A stretch of 25,211 nt of DNA from Bacillota bacterium (GTDB lineage Bacteria > Bacillota > Bacilli > Paenibacillales > NBRC-103111), in assembly GCA_023393235.1 (NCBI GenBank), contig JAEWMH010000136.1, positions 1-25,211 of the forward strand. Direction: 5' to 3'. The notes beneath the pieces are model-generated. The model did not search any database. It was not told the DNA's origin and saw only the letters and a list, made by a program, of their open reading frames with translations. Both the position numbers and the translations under genes were made by a program. The first letter of the stretch is position 1, and every line of letters starts with the position of its first letter. This document shows, piece by piece, positions 24,325 to 25,211 of this stretch.

Positions 24325-24508
24325 TAACGGAACTGAGAAGCGCTTAGAAGAGGATTTGGGCCTCTTCTGTTTTGTAACGGAACTGAGACGCCCTTAAACA
24401 CTAATATTACTGTCAGATCTGCCTCATTTGCCCGGTAAGAACCGCATAGTTCCGTTAGAATACAAATGGTGCGAATTTTAGCCGGCTAAGAGTCGCTGAG
24501 TTCCGTTA
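24325..24508. repeat. 184-bp palindromic repeat element, copy 3
   Basis: TAACGGAA at 24325 and 24375, TTCCGTTA at 24450 and 24501: offsets 0, 50, 125, 176. The right half resembles the right half of copy 1 (TTCCGTTA, then CAAATGG, TTTT, GCTAAGAG and CTGAGTTCCGTTA in the same order). It occupies much of the 895-bp gene-free stretch between ilvN and ilvC, upstream of the ilvC promoter. Confidence 0.85.
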
Positions 24509-24663
24509 GCGTCCGGGAGCCATCGGAGCTTTGCAGGTAAATGCTGCTGAGTTCCGATAGCGTCGTCCAGACTATCGGTGTTCTGCCAGTAAATGCTGCT
24601 GAGTTCCGTTAGCTTCGTCCAGACTGTCGGTGTTTTGCCAGTAAGTACTGCTGAGTTTCATTA
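24485..24663. repeat. 52-bp tandem repeat extending palindrome copy 3
   Basis: The word GCTGAGTTCC (last copy GCTGAGTTTC) recurs at 24495, 24546, 24598 and 24650, giving periods of 51, 52 and 52 bp. The two central units are nearly identical across the whole period (GTAAATGCTGCTGAGTTCCG, then TCGTCCAGACT, TCGGTGTT, TGCCA). The boxes are TTCCGTTA, TTCCGATA, TTCCGTTA and TTTCATTA, so this is a local amplification of the right-arm unit of the element. Confidence 0.9.
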
Positions 24664-24747
24664 ACCCTGGGCCAACGCAGCCAATTCAGCGTTCAGGCCA
24701 CCGGGATCAAACATGGGCTCCACCTGACGCACCTGCTCAGCAAAACT

Positions 24748-25211
24748 CTACTTGACCGCCCCACGCACCATCGCTGTGGCTCCCGTGCGGGACAGCTCCT
24801 TGATCCGGTAGGGGCGCAGCACCTCGACCATGGCGTCGATTTTTTCGGAATCGCCCACCACCTGCACGATCATACTGCTGGGGCCGATGTCCACCACCGA
24901 GGCGCGGAAGGTTTCCACGATGCTCACAATCTCGGGGCGGGCGGAGGGTTCGGCATGGACCTTGATCAGGGCAAGCTCCCGGGCCACCATGGGGTTGGCG
25001 CTCAGGTCCACCACCTTGATGACGTCGATGATCTTGTACAGCTGCTTTTCCACCTGCTCCATAGTCTTATCGTCGCCAGTGGTCACGATAACCATGCGGG
25101 AGAGCCCCTTTTCCTCGGATTCCCCCACCGTTATGCTTTCGATATTAAAGCCCCGCCGGCCGAAGAGGCCGGACACCCGCTGCAGGACCCCGGGCTGGTC
25201 ATTCACAAGAA
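24748..25211 (-). CDS. ilvN: Acetolactate synthase small (regulatory) subunit, 5' end cut by window edge
   Basis: This is the regulatory subunit of acetohydroxyacid synthase, binding valine and stimulating the IlvB catalytic subunit (called ilvH in Bacillus). About 154 residues are visible. The N-terminal ACT domain (VNDQPGVLQRVSGLFGRRGF and NIESITVG) is nearly complete; the C-terminal domain includes ELALIKVHAEPSARPEI and RPYRIKELSRTGATAMVRG. The GTG at 25206 is not a start: it is the Val of the conserved VLVNDQPGV segment, and the frame stays open to the window end, so the true start lies beyond 25211. Usual order would put ilvB further right. The stop is TAG, and the same frame then stays open for another 28 codons to a TAA at 24661. 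Confidence 0.95.
   Translation of the reverse strand, partial: LVNDQPGVLQRVSGLFGRRGFNIESITVGESEEKGLSRMVIVTTGDDKTMEQVEKQLYKIIDVIKVVDLSANPMVARELALIKVHAEPSARPEIVSIVETFRASVVDIGPSSMIVQVVGDSEKIDAMVEVLRPYRIKELSRTGATAMVRGAVK

Noticed and set aside
24485..24663. CRISPR array
   Set aside because: Only four units, and the sequence between the shared words is itself repeated rather than unique; no cas genes. It is an ordinary tandem repeat.
1..25211. tRNA or rRNA genes, transposases, prophage or plasmid genes
   Set aside because: Looked for on both strands; no cloverleaf-like segment, rRNA-like stretch, transposase motif or phage gene could be supported.

Overview
The window reads as a chromosomal segment of a moderately GC-rich, low-GC-lineage Gram-positive bacterium, most likely Paenibacillus or a close relative. 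The reasons are strong AAGGAGG-type ribosome binding sites, LplJ and YkuU proteins very like those of Bacillus subtilis as I remember them, an LplB/LplC-type sugar importer without its own ATPase, a large membrane-anchored AraC regulator of the YesS/RhgR type, and dispersed TTCCGTTA-type intergenic repeats. The genus is inferred from these features; no search was run.

Layout, left to right. (1) 1-2.1 kb: lipoate-protein ligase (lplJ) and a 2-Cys peroxiredoxin (YkuU-like), both on the minus strand, each with its own promoter and terminator. (2) 2.2-4.6 kb: a secreted family 9 pectate lyase on the plus strand, with a clear sigma-A promoter overlapped by a cre-like site. It ends convergently against leuB, with back-to-back terminators. 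(3) 4.66-5.74 kb: leuB, standing alone. (4) 5.9-10.1 kb: a divergent pair of an AraC/cupin regulator and an intracellular GH78 alpha-L-rhamnosidase, with a 22-bp-spaced direct repeat between them that looks like the operator. (5) 10.1-11.5 kb: an APC-family amino acid permease. (6) 12.1-17.6 kb: a four-gene minus-strand operon of lipoprotein sugar-binding protein, an uncharacterised toroidal lyase-like enzyme, and two ABC permeases. Upstream (18.4-20.6 kb) lies a membrane-bound AraC regulator that probably senses its substrate. (7) 20.75-21.07 kb: a frameshifted remnant of a small membrane protein. (8) 21.2-25.2 kb: leuA, ilvC and the truncated end of ilvN/ilvH, the branched-chain amino acid genes.

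The genes fall into two themes. Branched-chain amino acid synthesis (ilvN-ilvC-leuA ... leuB) is split by about 15 kb of carbohydrate genes. Those genes fit plant cell-wall use: an extracellular pectate lyase, an importer for oligosaccharides, a putative uronate-type lyase, and a cytoplasmic rhamnosidase. Pectin or rhamnogalacturonan is the natural guess for the substrate, but only the pectate lyase and rhamnosidase point to it directly.

The two most unusual non-coding signals are as follows. First, a family of about 183-bp imperfect palindromes is present three times, with four TAACGGAA/TTCCGTTA boxes at offsets 0, 50, 125 and 175 (176 in one copy), each just beyond the 3' end of an operon. 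A related four-hairpin array begins at the rhamnosidase stop codon. Second, ilvC has a leader of about 300 nt containing two homologous, stem-closed modules arranged like a tandem aptamer, and no T-box motif.
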